A stretch of DNA of 64,000 bases from CAWAHD01 sp963781785 (lineage in GTDB: Bacteria > Planctomycetota > Planctomycetia > Isosphaerales > Isosphaeraceae): assembly GCA_963781785.1 (NCBI GenBank), contig CAWAHD010000004.1:682001-746000 (forward strand), read 5' to 3'. This document shows positions 35,764-45,253 of this stretch, piece after piece. The position numbers were made by a program, and so were the translations under genes. The notes below the pieces were generated by a model. That model saw only the letters and a list, made by a program, of their open reading frames with translations. It had not been told where the DNA came from and did no database searches. Within the stretch, counting starts at the first letter, position 1; every line of letters begins with the position of its first letter.

Positions 35764-37090
35764 ATGAGTCGAGAGCCGGACTATATCGATCCACCGAACC
35801 CACCACGTGCGGGCGGCCCATCAGGCCGGCGCGACAAGGATGACACGGGTGAGGGGGCCTCGACATTCCGGCCCAATCCCGTGGGCTCGGCCCCCGGCGG
35901 GCGAGCCGGAAGCGGCAAACCAGCGGCCAAGCGGTCGGGCGGCCGGCTGGGCGGGGGCAGCTCCCTGGAGGGTTTTGCCAAGAATTTCGAGACGCCGGCG
36001 AGTGGTCCGACCTTGTGGGAGCGAATTCTGTTCGGCCGCGTGAGCACCGGTCAGCTCGCCCAGTTCTGCCGCCAGTTTGGTACGTATCTTGCCGCGGGTG
36101 TCGACTTTGTGAAGGCGATCTTCGAGCCTGGAGCGGCAGTTTAGCGGAACGGCGCTGGGTCCGATACTCAACCGCGTTCAGACGGCGATTCGCCGCGGCT
36201 CGACGCTCGAGGAGGCCATGGCCGCCGAGCCCGGGGCGTTCGGGCCGATGTTTCTCAGCATGATCAAGGTCGCCGAGACCCGCGGTGGCGTCCCGGAAAC
36301 CTTGAGAATGCTGTCCCATCATTACGAATCGCGGCTGCGCCTGATCCGCCAGGCACGTGCGGCCTTGATCTACCCGGTGATCGTGTTGATCATCGCGTCG
36401 GCCGTGGTTGCGCTCATCACGATTTTCCTCCTGCCCAAATTCGCGGAGATTCTCCAGAGCATCGCTGGGAAGAGCGATTTGCCGCTTGCCAGCCGGGCTT
36501 TGATGGGCATCAGCGCGTTCGTCCGGTCGATGGGGTGGTGGCTGATTCCCGTGGTGATGATCGCGACTCCGTTTCTGCTCATCTACTGGTACAAGACCGA
36601 GGCCGGCAAGTGGATGATGGACCGGATCGCGCTCAGGATCCCGGTCTTGGGCACGCTCTGCCGGATGCTCGACACGACCCGGTTTGCTCGCACCTTATCG
36701 GTGTTGCTCGACTCGGGCGTCGACATCGGCAGCTCGATCGACCTGACCGCCGATGTGCTGCGGATGAATCCGATCCGGCAGGCGGTCCGCTCGGCACGCG
36801 AGGAGATCATCGGCGGCAGTGAGCTCAGCCGCACGCTGGACCGCACCCGCCAGTTCTCCCCCGACGTCATCGCGGTCATCGCTTCCGGAGAGGAAACCGG
36901 CAAGCTGCCCGAAAGCCTGGCTCACCTGGCCGACGATTACGACGAGCAGGTATCGGTGCTGGTCGCGAGCCTGTCGCACCTTCTGCAACCCCTCTTGATC
37001 CTGATCCTGGGGGCGATCGTCCTGTTCATCATTTTGGCCGTTTTCCTGCCGATCATTCAGTTGATCACCACGCTGGCAGCTCCGGTGTAA
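35764..37090 (+). CDS. Type II secretion / type IV pilus inner-membrane protein GspF/PilC-like (frameshifted)
   Basis: Platform protein of a type II secretion or type IV pilus machine. From ATG 35764: a disordered Gly/Pro/Arg-rich N-terminal extension of ~80 residues, then the first GspF domain (STGQLAQFCRQFGTYLAAGV), a frameshift near 36123, and the rest in another frame: LERQFSGTALGPILNRVQTA, GAFGPMFLSMIKVAETRGGV, first membrane helix (LIYPVIVLIIASAVVALITI), second (WWLIPVVMIATPFLLIYW), the second GspF domain (DTTRFARTLSVLLDSGVDI, VIAVIASGEETGKLPESL) and a last helix (LLILILGAIVLFIILAVFLP). About 440 residues rejoined. No ATPase or pilin gene is adjacent. Confidence 0.9.
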
Positions 37091-37099
37091 AAGAAGCGA

Positions 37100-38479
37100 T
37101 CATCGGCTCCCTGGCTCGGCGGATTCGAGAGCTTCATCCTCAAAATCGTCCGGTTCCAGGGCCGTGAAGCGCCCCTCAGGCTGAACCGCCCGCGGGGTGT
37201 GCGGCGTGGATAACACGCCCGAGATCATGATAAGAAACGCCGTCACGACGCAGATCGAAGCCGACAGGCCCATCACGAAGCCGACTCCCTGCTTTTCGGC
37301 GACGATCCCGGTCCAGAGGGCTCCCAGCGGAACCGAGCCGGAGAAAACGATCATCCAGATACCCATGATCCGGCCGCGGAGCTGGTCCGGCACTTCAAGC
37401 TGGATGAGCGTCATCGACGAGGAGTAGAACAGCACGGCGCCGAAGCCCGCGGCCAGCAGGCACGCGGCACCAGCGGCAACCCGAATCCACTCGCTCGCGT
37501 GCGTGAGGAACCAAGTCGGTACGAATGCCGCCGACGCCAGGGCGATGCCGAAGATCACCATCCCCAGAAGCGACAGCCGTTCCTTGCGGCGCATTCCTCC
37601 CAACGACGCGACAACGAGGGCTCCCACCGTGGCCCCAATTCCGCTGCAAGCCATGAGCAAGCTGTAACCGCCGACGTTCGTCCGGACGATCCGAGTCGCG
37701 TAGGCCGGTACCATCGCTTCGTACCCCATCGCGATAAACCCGAAGAACGCCACGAGCGTGAACTGCGTCAGGATCCTCCGGTCGGATCGCAGGTACCCTA
37801 GCCCGCCAAAAATCACCTCGGGCCGGAACACGCTCTTGCCGAGTGAGCGCGGTCGGGAGACGTGCCGGATCGACAGCACTGCCGCGATCGCGGCAATGAA
37901 GCTGGCCCCGTTCAAGGCGAAGCATCCGGTCGCGCCCACAAGCCCGAGCGCGACCCCCGCCAGCGCCGGCCCCAGCACCCGCGTGGCGTTGAACAACCCG
38001 GAATTGAGGGCGATCGCGTTGGAGAGGACCTCCGGGCCCACCAGCTCGTAGAAGAAGACCTGCCGGCTCGGCAGCTCGAACGTCACGCAGACCCGCGCAA
38101 TGGCCAGAATCGTTGCCATCTGCCACATTTGCACGACTCGTAGCCCGACGAGGGCGGCCAGAAGAAACGCCAGCGCCATCTGCGCGCATTCCATCAAGAT
38201 GATCATGCGGCGGGGCGTGATCCGGTCAGCCATCGCGCCGGCGAACAGCCCGACGAACAATCCCGGCAGAACCGATGCCATCTGAACGATGCCGAGATCG
38301 CGCTCGGACTGCGATTGCTCATAAACCAGCCAGAGCACGGCCGCCAACTGCAACCAGCTTCCGGTGAGGCTGATTCCCTGTCCCAGGTAATAGCGGCGAA
38401 AACCGGGGTTCTCGAGAGCGGCAAAGGTCGGCGAGCGGACAGTATGAAAAGAACGTGAAGGCGGTGCGGTGTCGGGCAT
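37100..38479 (-). CDS. Major facilitator superfamily exporter (MFS_3 type)
   Basis: Predicted drug or siderophore exporter in the inner membrane, driven by the proton gradient. About 459 residues from ATG 38479, which has GAGGG six bases upstream; the GTG at 38506 is less likely. Twelve hydrophobic helices. Family signs: FRRYYLGQGISLTGSWLQLA in helix 1 and LFVGLFAGAMADRITPRRMI between helices 2 and 3, as in the EntS-like/DUF894 group. The C-terminal ~30 residues are acidic and soluble. It ends 10 bases from the stop of the convergent gspF. Confidence 0.85.
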   Translation of the reverse strand: MPDTAPPSRSFHTVRSPTFAALENPGFRRYYLGQGISLTGSWLQLAAVLWLVYEQSQSERDLGIVQMASVLPGLFVGLFAGAMADRITPRRMIILMECAQMALAFLLAALVGLRVVQMWQMATILAIARVCVTFELPSRQVFFYELVGPEVLSNAIALNSGLFNATRVLGPALAGVALGLVGATGCFALNGASFIAAIAAVLSIRHVSRPRSLGKSVFRPEVIFGGLGYLRSDRRILTQFTLVAFFGFIAMGYEAMVPAYATRIVRTNVGGYSLLMACSGIGATVGALVVASLGGMRRKERLSLLGMVIFGIALASAAFVPTWFLTHASEWIRVAAGAACLLAAGFGAVLFYSSSMTLIQLEVPDQLRGRIMGIWMIVFSGSVPLGALWTGIVAEKQGVGFVMGLSASICVVTAFLIMISGVLSTPHTPRAVQPEGRFTALEPDDFEDEALESAEPGSR

Positions 38480-38586
38480 CGCGATCCCTCGGAGCCTCGG
38501 ATTCACGCGGTCGATGTCCGAACGATTCTACTAAACGCCAGGGACACTCGGAAATCGCAGATGGTTCGCAGGATCGCTCAGCGACG

Positions 38587-38729
38587 CGTCGGTCAGGCTT
38601 TTCAGCCTGACATTGGGCTGGAAGCCCCAAAAGCAGAAGATGTCAGGCTGGAAAGCCTGACCTACGGGGAACGTCGGGCCGGAAAGCCTGACCTACGGGG
38701 ACGTCAGGCTGGAAAGCCAGACCTACGTT
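38587..38729. repeat. Four copies of the TCAGGCTTTCCAGCCTGA palindrome
   Basis: One copy reads forward (TCAGGCTTTTCAGCCTGA, about 38593) and three read inverted (TCAGGCTGGAAAGCCTGACC and variants, ending 38729). A short hairpin GGGCTGGAAGCCCC lies between them. The last copy overlaps the 3' end of the NCS1-like gene and provides its final codons and stop. The first copies lie upstream of the MFS gene start. Confidence 0.85.
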
Positions 38730-40230
38730 TGTGCAATCCCCTTTCCTCGAGCTCCCCCACTGGCGGGCGAGGCCGCTCGAGCCCCACCCGCGTCCAGAGC
38801 CAATAGAGAAGAGCAGCAACCAGGAATCCGAAAATCGACGTCTGACCAAGCCAACTGGGCATCCCCAGGTGCACGTTGGTCTCGATCTCGATCGCCGCGG
38901 CGATCAGGACACCGACTCCCCACGCGAGGATGCCCGCCGGGTTGATCCCCTGCCGAAGCTCATCCGGGCGGCTCATGGAGCGCAGCCGGTCGCCGGCCAT
39001 CGCGCCCAGCACGGGGGCGAACACAACCCCCATCGCGGCGAAGATCGGCCCCAGCCGCTCGGTGCAGCCGGTGGCCATCATGACCAGTGCCATCGCACTG
39101 CCCAGCAGTGTCGCCCCCTTGAGCCCGATTCGCGGCCAGTGCGTCGCGAGCTTCTGGGCGAAGCCGTTCATCGAAGCGACTGCGGGCGCGAGCGCCGCCA
39201 GGCCAAACAGGATCAAGATCGCCGCGGCCACTCCCCGCGGATAAAAGGCACTGCCCTGAAAGACCGCCCACCGGAACGAATACCGGAGCGGCTCGCCCGG
39301 GGCCGCCGCGCTTGAGCCGACGCCGGGACCGAGTCGGTTGGCCGTCGCCGCCACGATCAAGAGCGACATCACGGCAGTCCACGAGCCGACGCCGACGATC
39401 GTGGGCAACCCTCCCAGCACGATGTCGCGGCGCCGCGCCAGCGCCCTGCCCCAATCGACCCCTGCGAGGCACGGCACCGCGAAGAATCCCAGAATCATCG
39501 CCACGGCCGAGCTGTTCCCCCGCACGTTCAGCGGCAATTCGGTCGAGGCGACGGCGGCGGCTCCCTCACCGGGTGCGGGCGCGAAGAGCCACGGCACGGC
39601 CCAGAGCCCAGTCAGTGACAACAGCAAGAGCGCAACCGGTGCGTAGATTCTCATGAGGGCGACGACCACCCCGGGCAGCCGCATCGAGATAGCCTTGCGT
39701 GTGATGAAGATCCAGAAGAGGGCCGTGCCGAGATAAACCCGGCTCTTGATGGAGAGCTCGCCCAGGTCAAAGCCGGCCACGCTGGCAGCCGGCAGCAGGC
39801 CGCAAGCGCGTAGGCCGAGGAATGTCGAGTCGATTGCGAAATCGAGGGCGACCGCGTACCAGACAACCTGGGCGCCCGCCATGGCGAGTCCGATGATCCA
39901 CTCGGAGCCCGCGGTGCCGAAGGTCGAGGCAGCCACGATGGAAAGCGGCTGGCCCGAGCGGTAACCCCACGAAGCTGCCAGGTGGAATAACGCATAACAG
40001 CCAGCTAATGCAATGATCGCGGCCAAAGCCAGCCAGAGAAGCGGGCGCAGCCCGAACTCGCTCACCCAGAGCTGGTCGAAGAACGGCGCCCAGACGACGA
40101 TTCCCAGACAGGCCGGTCCGATGCCCCAGTACCAGGGCAGCGGTCGGGTGCGCGGTGCGGCCAGCTCGTCCGCCAGGATCGGAGGCAGCGAAACACCCGG
40201 GTGTGCGGTCGGTCCGTCTAGGTCTGACAA
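38704..40230 (-). CDS. NCS1/cytosine-permease-like membrane transporter
   Basis: 508 residues with about 12 membrane helices. The N-terminal part (GIVVWAPFFDQLWVSEFGLR, then SIVAASTFGTAGSEWIIGLA and MAGAQVVWYAVALDF) resembles the nucleobase:cation symporter-1 (CodB) family, which imports purines, cytosine or hydantoins; the assignment is by pattern and the substrate is unknown. Later helices include MILGFFAVPCLAGVDWGRAL and AALAPAVASMNGFAQ. The last residues (KRRSGFPA) and the TGA stop come from a dispersed palindrome, so the original end was probably lost or extended. The next gene upstream is a second transporter on the same strand. Confidence 0.7.
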   Translation of the reverse strand: MSDLDGPTAHPGVSLPPILADELAAPRTRPLPWYWGIGPACLGIVVWAPFFDQLWVSEFGLRPLLWLALAAIIALAGCYALFHLAASWGYRSGQPLSIVAASTFGTAGSEWIIGLAMAGAQVVWYAVALDFAIDSTFLGLRACGLLPAASVAGFDLGELSIKSRVYLGTALFWIFITRKAISMRLPGVVVALMRIYAPVALLLLSLTGLWAVPWLFAPAPGEGAAAVASTELPLNVRGNSSAVAMILGFFAVPCLAGVDWGRALARRRDIVLGGLPTIVGVGSWTAVMSLLIVAATANRLGPGVGSSAAAPGEPLRYSFRWAVFQGSAFYPRGVAAAILILFGLAALAPAVASMNGFAQKLATHWPRIGLKGATLLGSAMALVMMATGCTERLGPIFAAMGVVFAPVLGAMAGDRLRSMSRPDELRQGINPAGILAWGVGVLIAAAIEIETNVHLGMPSWLGQTSIFGFLVAALLYWLWTRVGLERPRPPVGELEERGLHKRRSGFPA

Positions 40231-40336
40231 GGGAATGGGTCGTCAAGGGTTCGGCCGGTCGATCGGTAGGGGTCAGAGCGCCGCTGCGCCGGACACGGCC
40301 TTGTTTTCGAGCGCAGTACGGCCAGCTCCGTGGCCG

Positions 40337-41782
40337 TCAGAAATCCGACGCCAGCTCGGAGGGCGCGAACTCGTCGCCCGTCAGCTTCTCGGGCTTGTAC
40401 CCGCCCTTGAGCCGGTCCGAGATCGCGATGGCACCAAAGATGACACAAAGAACGATTGGAATCACGGCGACCTTACGGAATGCCTGGCGCGCTCCCGCGA
40501 TCACCGCGACCTTTACCGCCTGGGGTTCCGATTTCTCGAGAGCAGCGAGCTTGTCCGCGTCGAGCTTCTGGGCGCTTGTGACCACTTGCGGCCTGAGATC
40601 GTTCGGCAATGCGGCCAGGGTGCCGGTGTCATAAATGCCGCCCATGATCGGCAAGATCGCCGCAATCGCGAGGTTTCCCACGCACCCCATCAGACCCAAA
40701 AGGAATGCGCCTCCCCTGGGAAACCGTTCCGCCGTCACGCCCAGCATGGTCGGCCAGAAATAGACGATTCCCAGCCCATAGATCGTCGCGTAGGCGAAAG
40801 CCGTGAACGTGCTGTCGGCGAAGCTCAAGAGGTAAAGCCCGATACCCGTCAAAATGGCCGAGCCGGTCAACATCCCGACGGGAGAGAGCCGGTGGGCGAT
40901 CGGCCCGGCAAAGTGGCGGAGTACGAACATGATAAAGCTCGTGTACATCAAGATCCATGTTCCGCTGATGTTTGAGGTCTTGGTGATCACCGAGTTTTGC
41001 CACTGCTGGGGCCCCAGCTCGACCGAGGCTGTCATGAGCATGCAGATCGCCCACAAGATAAACATGGGACGAAAGACCTCGGAGTACATGGCCGAGGAGG
41101 AAACACCCGCCTTGACCCGCTCGGTCACCGGGAATTGCTCGAACAGGAAAAGAGCTCCGTAGATCAAGGTGGGCACGAATACCAGTCCGGCTTTGATCTG
41201 CCAGCCGAGCTGGGTCCACTTGTGGTCGACTGCCCCGGCACCGTCTGCCCCGCCCAAGAGAGCGATACCGTCATCCGGCAATCCCATGACGTTGTTGATC
41301 ACGAGTGCGGCCAGAGCCCCTCCGATGAACAGTCCTCCCGGCCACCACGCGTGGAGGACGTTGAGCATATGGGTCTTCTCTTTGGAATAGATCGTCGTCG
41401 TGAGCGGGTTGATGCCGATCTCGACCAACCCGTTGGCCGAACCCACGAGGAACATGGCCGCCCACAACACGTAAGAGGCAGTCGATGTGTTACCGGCTGG
41501 AATGATATACGGCGCACCGACCGTCAGCACACTGCCGACCACGTGGCAGAGAAAGGCCAGGCCCAGCATTCGCTTGAGGCCGAGCGCGTCGCAGATCGGC
41601 GCTCCGATGAACATCGAGACCGCCATACCCATGAACGCGGCTCCCGAAATCGTCCCCAGGGTTTGCTGATTCAACCCGAACGTCGAGCCGAGCGCGGGCA
41701 GGATATCGCCACGGACCACGAACGAAAAGGCAGAGGCCACCAGGGCGATACAGCTTGCCACGAACAGGCGACGCGTATTCAT
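40337..41782 (-). CDS. MFS sugar transporter, FucP-like
   Basis: 481 residues from ATG 41782 (MNTRRLFVASCIALVASAFS). The frame is open another 90 codons upstream, but that part is not membrane-like. Twelve helices are seen. Motifs typical of the FucP/sugar:H+ symporter group: FSFVVRGDILPALGSTFGLN, GAAFMGMAVSMFIGAPICD, GSANGLVEIGINPLTTTIYS, NVLHAWWPGGLFIGG, YGLGIVYFWPTMLGVTAERF. A loop of ~60 residues before the last helix is unusually long. The substrate is probably a sugar or nucleoside, not predictable further. It is followed on the same strand by the NCS1-like gene after 106 bases. Confidence 0.8.
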   Translation of the reverse strand: MNTRRLFVASCIALVASAFSFVVRGDILPALGSTFGLNQQTLGTISGAAFMGMAVSMFIGAPICDALGLKRMLGLAFLCHVVGSVLTVGAPYIIPAGNTSTASYVLWAAMFLVGSANGLVEIGINPLTTTIYSKEKTHMLNVLHAWWPGGLFIGGALAALVINNVMGLPDDGIALLGGADGAGAVDHKWTQLGWQIKAGLVFVPTLIYGALFLFEQFPVTERVKAGVSSSAMYSEVFRPMFILWAICMLMTASVELGPQQWQNSVITKTSNISGTWILMYTSFIMFVLRHFAGPIAHRLSPVGMLTGSAILTGIGLYLLSFADSTFTAFAYATIYGLGIVYFWPTMLGVTAERFPRGGAFLLGLMGCVGNLAIAAILPIMGGIYDTGTLAALPNDLRPQVVTSAQKLDADKLAALEKSEPQAVKVAVIAGARQAFRKVAVIPIVLCVIFGAIAISDRLKGGYKPEKLTGDEFAPSELASDF

Positions 41783-41996
41783 GCACGAGTACTCCGGGGC
41801 GAACGAGGCGCCCCCTGCACGATTGAGAGAAGCGGGAATCCGGGAAAGAATTGTTTGTAGATAACCGAGCGGTCTCGACAATGCCAGTGGGCAGTTTCCC
41901 GCGAGACAGCCCCGCTCGCATCGACCACCAGTCCGAACGGCACTGCCGCCAGGGAGCTGTTTCCGTGCCGCGCCCCATCGATCGTCGGTACCGCGC

Positions 41997-42374
41997 GTGG
42001 TTCGATACGCCTGGGCCGCACCGACCACGGCTGTGGGGCTTGCCGCGGGCATGCTGACCCTCTGTACGGGAGGAAGAGTGCAGATCCAGCGCAGTGCGCT
42101 CGAGTTTCACGGCGGGTTTGCCCGCTGGTTTGCCCGGCGGGTGGGATTCTCGGCGATGACCTTGGGCCACGTGATCATCGGGCACGACCTCTGGAGCCTC
42201 GCCCTGTGCCGCGACCACGAGCAAGCCCACGTCCGCCAGGTCGAGCGCTGGGGGATCGCGTTCATCCCGGCATATCTCATCGCCAGCTTGATCGCGTGGC
42301 GCCAGGGCCGACATTACTATCGAGACAACTGGTTCGAGCGCAACGCCCGCCGGGCGTGTGGAGAGTGCGAGTAG
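41997..42374 (+). CDS. Small conserved protein with an HExxH motif
   Basis: 125 residues starting at GTG 41997. After a hydrophobic segment (AAPTTAVGLAAGMLTLCTGG) it has LEFHGGFARWFARRV, then MTLGHVIIGHDLWSLALCRD and CRDHEQAHVRQVERWGIAFI, with HEQAH fitting the zinc-protease pattern HExxH. A second hydrophobic stretch (FIPAYLIASLIAW) and RDNWFERNARRACGE end it. I recognise it as a short conserved hypothetical family found in Planctomycetes and cyanobacteria; no activity is known to me. It is read away from the transporter gene; the two start codons are 215 bases apart. Confidence 0.7.
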   Translation: MVRYAWAAPTTAVGLAAGMLTLCTGGRVQIQRSALEFHGGFARWFARRVGFSAMTLGHVIIGHDLWSLALCRDHEQAHVRQVERWGIAFIPAYLIASLIAWRQGRHYYRDNWFERNARRACGECE

Positions 42375-42467
42375 CTGTCAGTGATCGGTTGAAGTCGATC
42401 GAGCGGCGCTGGAAGATCGGAGAATTCACGCAGCCTTACTTCCCTCACAACAACGAGAGGTGCTTTG

Positions 42468-43205
42468 ATGACACGGCGCTACCGAGCGATGATCGCGATT
42501 TCCACGTTGTTCGTCGCATGCACAGCGGCCCGGGCGGACGATCCGAAAGCCAAGGCGATTCTCGATAAGGCCGTCAAGGCCCTGGGAGGCGAAGAGAAGC
42601 TCGCGAAGATCGAGGCATTTTCCTGGAAGGCCAAGGTGACCTACAATCGTGGCGGCCAGGCTGGCCGAGAGATGGATGCCGACGTCGTCTTCAACGGCCT
42701 CGATCACATGCGCAGAGCCTACGGCGTCAATCTGGTCGTTCTCGCCGGTGACAAGGGTTGGCGAAAGGTTAGAGACACCCTGCAGGAATTGTCGGCCGAG
42801 TCGATTGCCGGCGAAAAGCGATCGATCTACCTGCAAGTGATCCCCGTCATCCTGTTGCCGCTCAAGCGCAACGACTTCACCTACGAGGCCGCCGGAGAAG
42901 GGAAGGTCGGCGACAAACCGGCCCTTGCTCTCAAGATCACCTCGCGGGACGGCAACGATTTCACGCTCTTCTTCGACAAGGAGACGGGGTTGCCCGTCAA
43001 GGAAGTGGCCAAAGTCGCCGTCCCTGGAGGTCGCGAGGCCACCGCGGAGACGACCTTCTCCGACTACAAGGAGTTCGGCGGGATCAAGAAGGCGACCCGG
43101 ATCGAGGTCAAGTCGATTGGCTTCGGCTCAGGGTTTTCCCAGGTCATCACCGAGTTCAAGGTCCTCGACAAGGTCGATGAAAACACGTTCGCCGAGCCGA
43201 AGTAG
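42468..43205 (+). CDS. Secreted LolA/LppX-like protein
   Basis: 245 residues, ATG 42468 with GAGAGG seven bases upstream. Signal peptide: MIAISTLFVACTAARA. The mature part starts DDPKAKAILDKAVKALGGEE and shows the pattern of outer-membrane lipoprotein-sorting-like proteins (LEKIEAFSWKAK-type strand, FTLFFDKETGLPVKEVAKV, TTFSDYKEFGGIKKATRIEV), a half-barrel fold that binds a lipid or hydrophobic ligand. This ~240-residue family is highly multiplied in Planctomycetes; the cargo is unknown. Confidence 0.75.
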   Translation: MTRRYRAMIAISTLFVACTAARADDPKAKAILDKAVKALGGEEKLAKIEAFSWKAKVTYNRGGQAGREMDADVVFNGLDHMRRAYGVNLVVLAGDKGWRKVRDTLQELSAESIAGEKRSIYLQVIPVILLPLKRNDFTYEAAGEGKVGDKPALALKITSRDGNDFTLFFDKETGLPVKEVAKVAVPGGREATAETTFSDYKEFGGIKKATRIEVKSIGFGSGFSQVITEFKVLDKVDENTFAEPK

Positions 43206-43257
43206 CACGACGTGCGTCGGCGCGATCCCTCGCGGAAACATGCGGAGGGCGATCACG

Positions 43258-43893
43258 ATGCCCGCTGACCCGCCGGTCGATGAATCTCAAGCCGCGTTCA
43301 ATCCCTATGCTCCCCCGTCGGCCGATCTCAGGGAGCCGTCTGTCGGCGCGAGCCAAGCGGTCGACCCCGAAGTGATCGCGATCCGGCGCACATTCATCGG
43401 TCGCGAGCGAGCGATCAAACGGGTCGCATGGATCAATTTGGTCTTCGCGATGATCTGGCTGCCCGTCGTCGGCGTATCGCTGTTCATGCTGGCGGTGGTA
43501 GGCCTCAAAGGGTTTGGCTTCGAACTGCGCGGATTCACCGAGCCTCCCGCGCACCTTCAGGGGTGGGGGCTGCTCTTTGCGACGGTGTTCCACTCGGTTT
43601 GCTTCGTTCTTTACCTGGCCCTTTTGTTTGGCTTGCGCGGCTTGCGAACGTGGGCGCGCTGGACCATGGTTGGCCTGGTTTTGACCGTCTTGTTTGTGTT
43701 CCTGGTGGGCTACTCGATCTCGTTCTCGGCCCCACCCTGGGTCTTCGTCGCCCTGTTGGCGGCCGCGCTCTTCGTGGCCGTCGTGCTGTACGTGCTCATT
43801 TCCCCGCCCAGCGGCAGGGTCTTTTCCAGGGGGTATCGGCAGGTGGTTGCGCAGACCAGGGGGATGCGCTTCAATTCCCCAGCAAACTCTTGA
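43258..43893 (+). CDS. Four-helix membrane protein, unknown function
   Basis: 211 residues from ATG 43258, with GGAGGG upstream. The N-terminal ~55 residues are Pro-rich and disordered (AFNPYAPPSADL). Then four membrane helices (INLVFAMIWLPVVGVSLFML, LLFATVFHSVCFVLYLALLF, WTMVGLVLTVLFVFLVGYSI, WVFVALLAAALFVAVVLYVL). Proteins starting with N-P-Y-x-P-P are common small membrane proteins in Planctomycetes. Its 3' end overlaps the 3' end of the convergent lipoprotein gene by 23 bases, so the two mRNAs can pair. Confidence 0.7.
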   Translation: MPADPPVDESQAAFNPYAPPSADLREPSVGASQAVDPEVIAIRRTFIGRERAIKRVAWINLVFAMIWLPVVGVSLFMLAVVGLKGFGFELRGFTEPPAHLQGWGLLFATVFHSVCFVLYLALLFGLRGLRTWARWTMVGLVLTVLFVFLVGYSISFSAPPWVFVALLAAALFVAVVLYVLISPPSGRVFSRGYRQVVAQTRGMRFNSPANS

Positions 43894-44608
43894 TCAGCCC
43901 CGGCGGCTTGGTTCCTGGCACGACCACCCGGTCGCCGGGGAACAACTGATAATTGGTCAGGGTGTCGCCGCGGTCCTTGATGCCAAACCAATCGACCTTG
44001 TAGACCTGGTCGTGCCCGCCGAGTCCGTGCGGCCGCACCAGGTATGCCTTCTCGGGCAAGCTGTTCGATTTGAGGCCCGCCTGAAGGATCGCGTCCAGAA
44101 CGGTGTCGTTGGCGCCGGCCTTGAATCGGCCCGGGCTCGCCACCGTGCCCAGCACGTAGTAATACTTGCTCTGAGCGTTGGCCAGCTTCACGGAAACGCG
44201 GTATCGCTCCTTGCCAGTCCCTCCCTCAGACCTTGCATGGTCATTGAGCTGGGCGGCGATTCGCTCTTCGGCCTCGACCAGGGTCAGTCCGTAAACATAA
44301 ACCTCGCCCGGGAAGCCGAGGTCGACGAACCCGTCGCCCTGGACCGTATAGGCCGAGACGGCCGAGCCGGGAAACGCAGGTTGCGACGAGATTTCGAGCT
44401 CGTCCGGCGGCTCGATGATGTAGGGCGTCTGCGCGACTTTCCGCAGCTCGGCGGGCTGATCGGGATCGATGGCGCCATACTGCGGAATGGCGTTCACCTC
44501 GTGCTTGCGGGCCAGGTCGTGACAACCCGCCGCCAGCACCAGGATCAAACCGGCCGCGGCGACGCGTGTCGAACGGCACGGTGAAGGCACCATCCTTGCG
44601 ATCATCAA
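43871..44608 (-). CDS. Polysaccharide export lipoprotein (Wza/SLBB type)
   Basis: 245 residues. The signal peptide ends in a lipobox LAAGC (VAAAGLILVLAAGCHDLARK), so it is a lipoprotein of the outer membrane or periplasm. The export domain follows: PYIIEPPDELEISSQPAFPG, VDLGFPGEVYVYGLTLVEAE, then an SLBB-like part SKYYYVLGTVASPGRFKAGA and TVLDAILQAGLKSNSLPEKA, ending YQLFPGDRVVVPG. Such proteins form the channel for capsule or exopolysaccharide export. Wzc and glycosyltransferases are not in the window. Start ATG 44608 has GAGGT upstream. Confidence 0.88.
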   Translation of the reverse strand: MMIARMVPSPCRSTRVAAAGLILVLAAGCHDLARKHEVNAIPQYGAIDPDQPAELRKVAQTPYIIEPPDELEISSQPAFPGSAVSAYTVQGDGFVDLGFPGEVYVYGLTLVEAEERIAAQLNDHARSEGGTGKERYRVSVKLANAQSKYYYVLGTVASPGRFKAGANDTVLDAILQAGLKSNSLPEKAYLVRPHGLGGHDQVYKVDWFGIKDRGDTLTNYQLFPGDRVVVPGTKPPGLIKSLLGN

Positions 44609-44991
44609 CGTCTACCTCGAATTTGCCAGGCTCGCCCTGTCGCGCTCTAGCCCCAACGATCCATCCCGGATCCATGGAGACAAAACCAAATCGGATACCC
44701 AACTCCTGGCTGTGTACTCGATCGACGCCGAACTGTCAACCTAAACAATTCTGAATCAAGGAGTTCGGCTGGTTTTTCGAGGTAGGGATGCAGAAGGTGC
44801 ATCGATTCTTGTTTCGGCAGGATCTCTGCGATGACTTCAACAAAAACTCGAGATTGACCGGATGCAGACAACCGGGTAACTTGCCGTTCTTGAGTTTCCA
44901 GCCGCAGGAATCTGCCCGTCTGCCCAGCCGGTGATGGCTCGGTCGGATCGAGAGAAATTCGTGCCGCGAAAACGAGTGACCCGAGGACGTC
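44609..44991. other. Intergenic region between divergent genes
   Basis: 383 bases with the promoters of the export lipoprotein (-) and the acyl carrier protein (+). It is more AT-rich than its surroundings between 44700 and 44900. No supported gene and no clear consensus promoter. Confidence 0.4.
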
Positions 44992-45247
44992 ATGGAAGAT
45001 ATTGCCAAGGTCATTCATCAGTTCATCTTGACGGAGTTCCTGCCGGGTGAGGATCCAAGCGAGCTCACCGATCGAACGCCGCTGATCACGGGAGGGGATC
45101 CTCGACTCGATCAGCACCCTCAAGCTGGTCGTTTTTCTCGAAGAGCACTTCGGCATCCGAGTCGAGGCGTACGAGGCGGGCGTCGAGAATCTTGATTCGA
45201 TCAACCTGATCGCCGCTCTGGTCGCGGAGAAGCGACGGGCAGCGTGA
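44992..45247 (+). CDS. Acyl carrier protein (frameshifted)
   Basis: Carries acyl intermediates on a phosphopantetheine arm. Start ATG 44992 (MEDIAKVIHQFILTEFLPGE). The frame breaks in GGGGATCC at about 45093-45096: removing one G gives LITGGILDSISTLKLVVFLE, with the phosphopantetheine serine in LDSIS, followed by FGIRVEAYEAGVENLDSINL and a normal end at TGA 45247. About 84 residues, the usual size. It differs from the housekeeping fatty-acid carrier (DSLD-type motif) and looks like the carrier of a specialised pathway. It converges on the GH3 gene, with only 6 bases between the stops. Confidence 0.85.
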
Positions 45248-45253
45248 TTCTTC

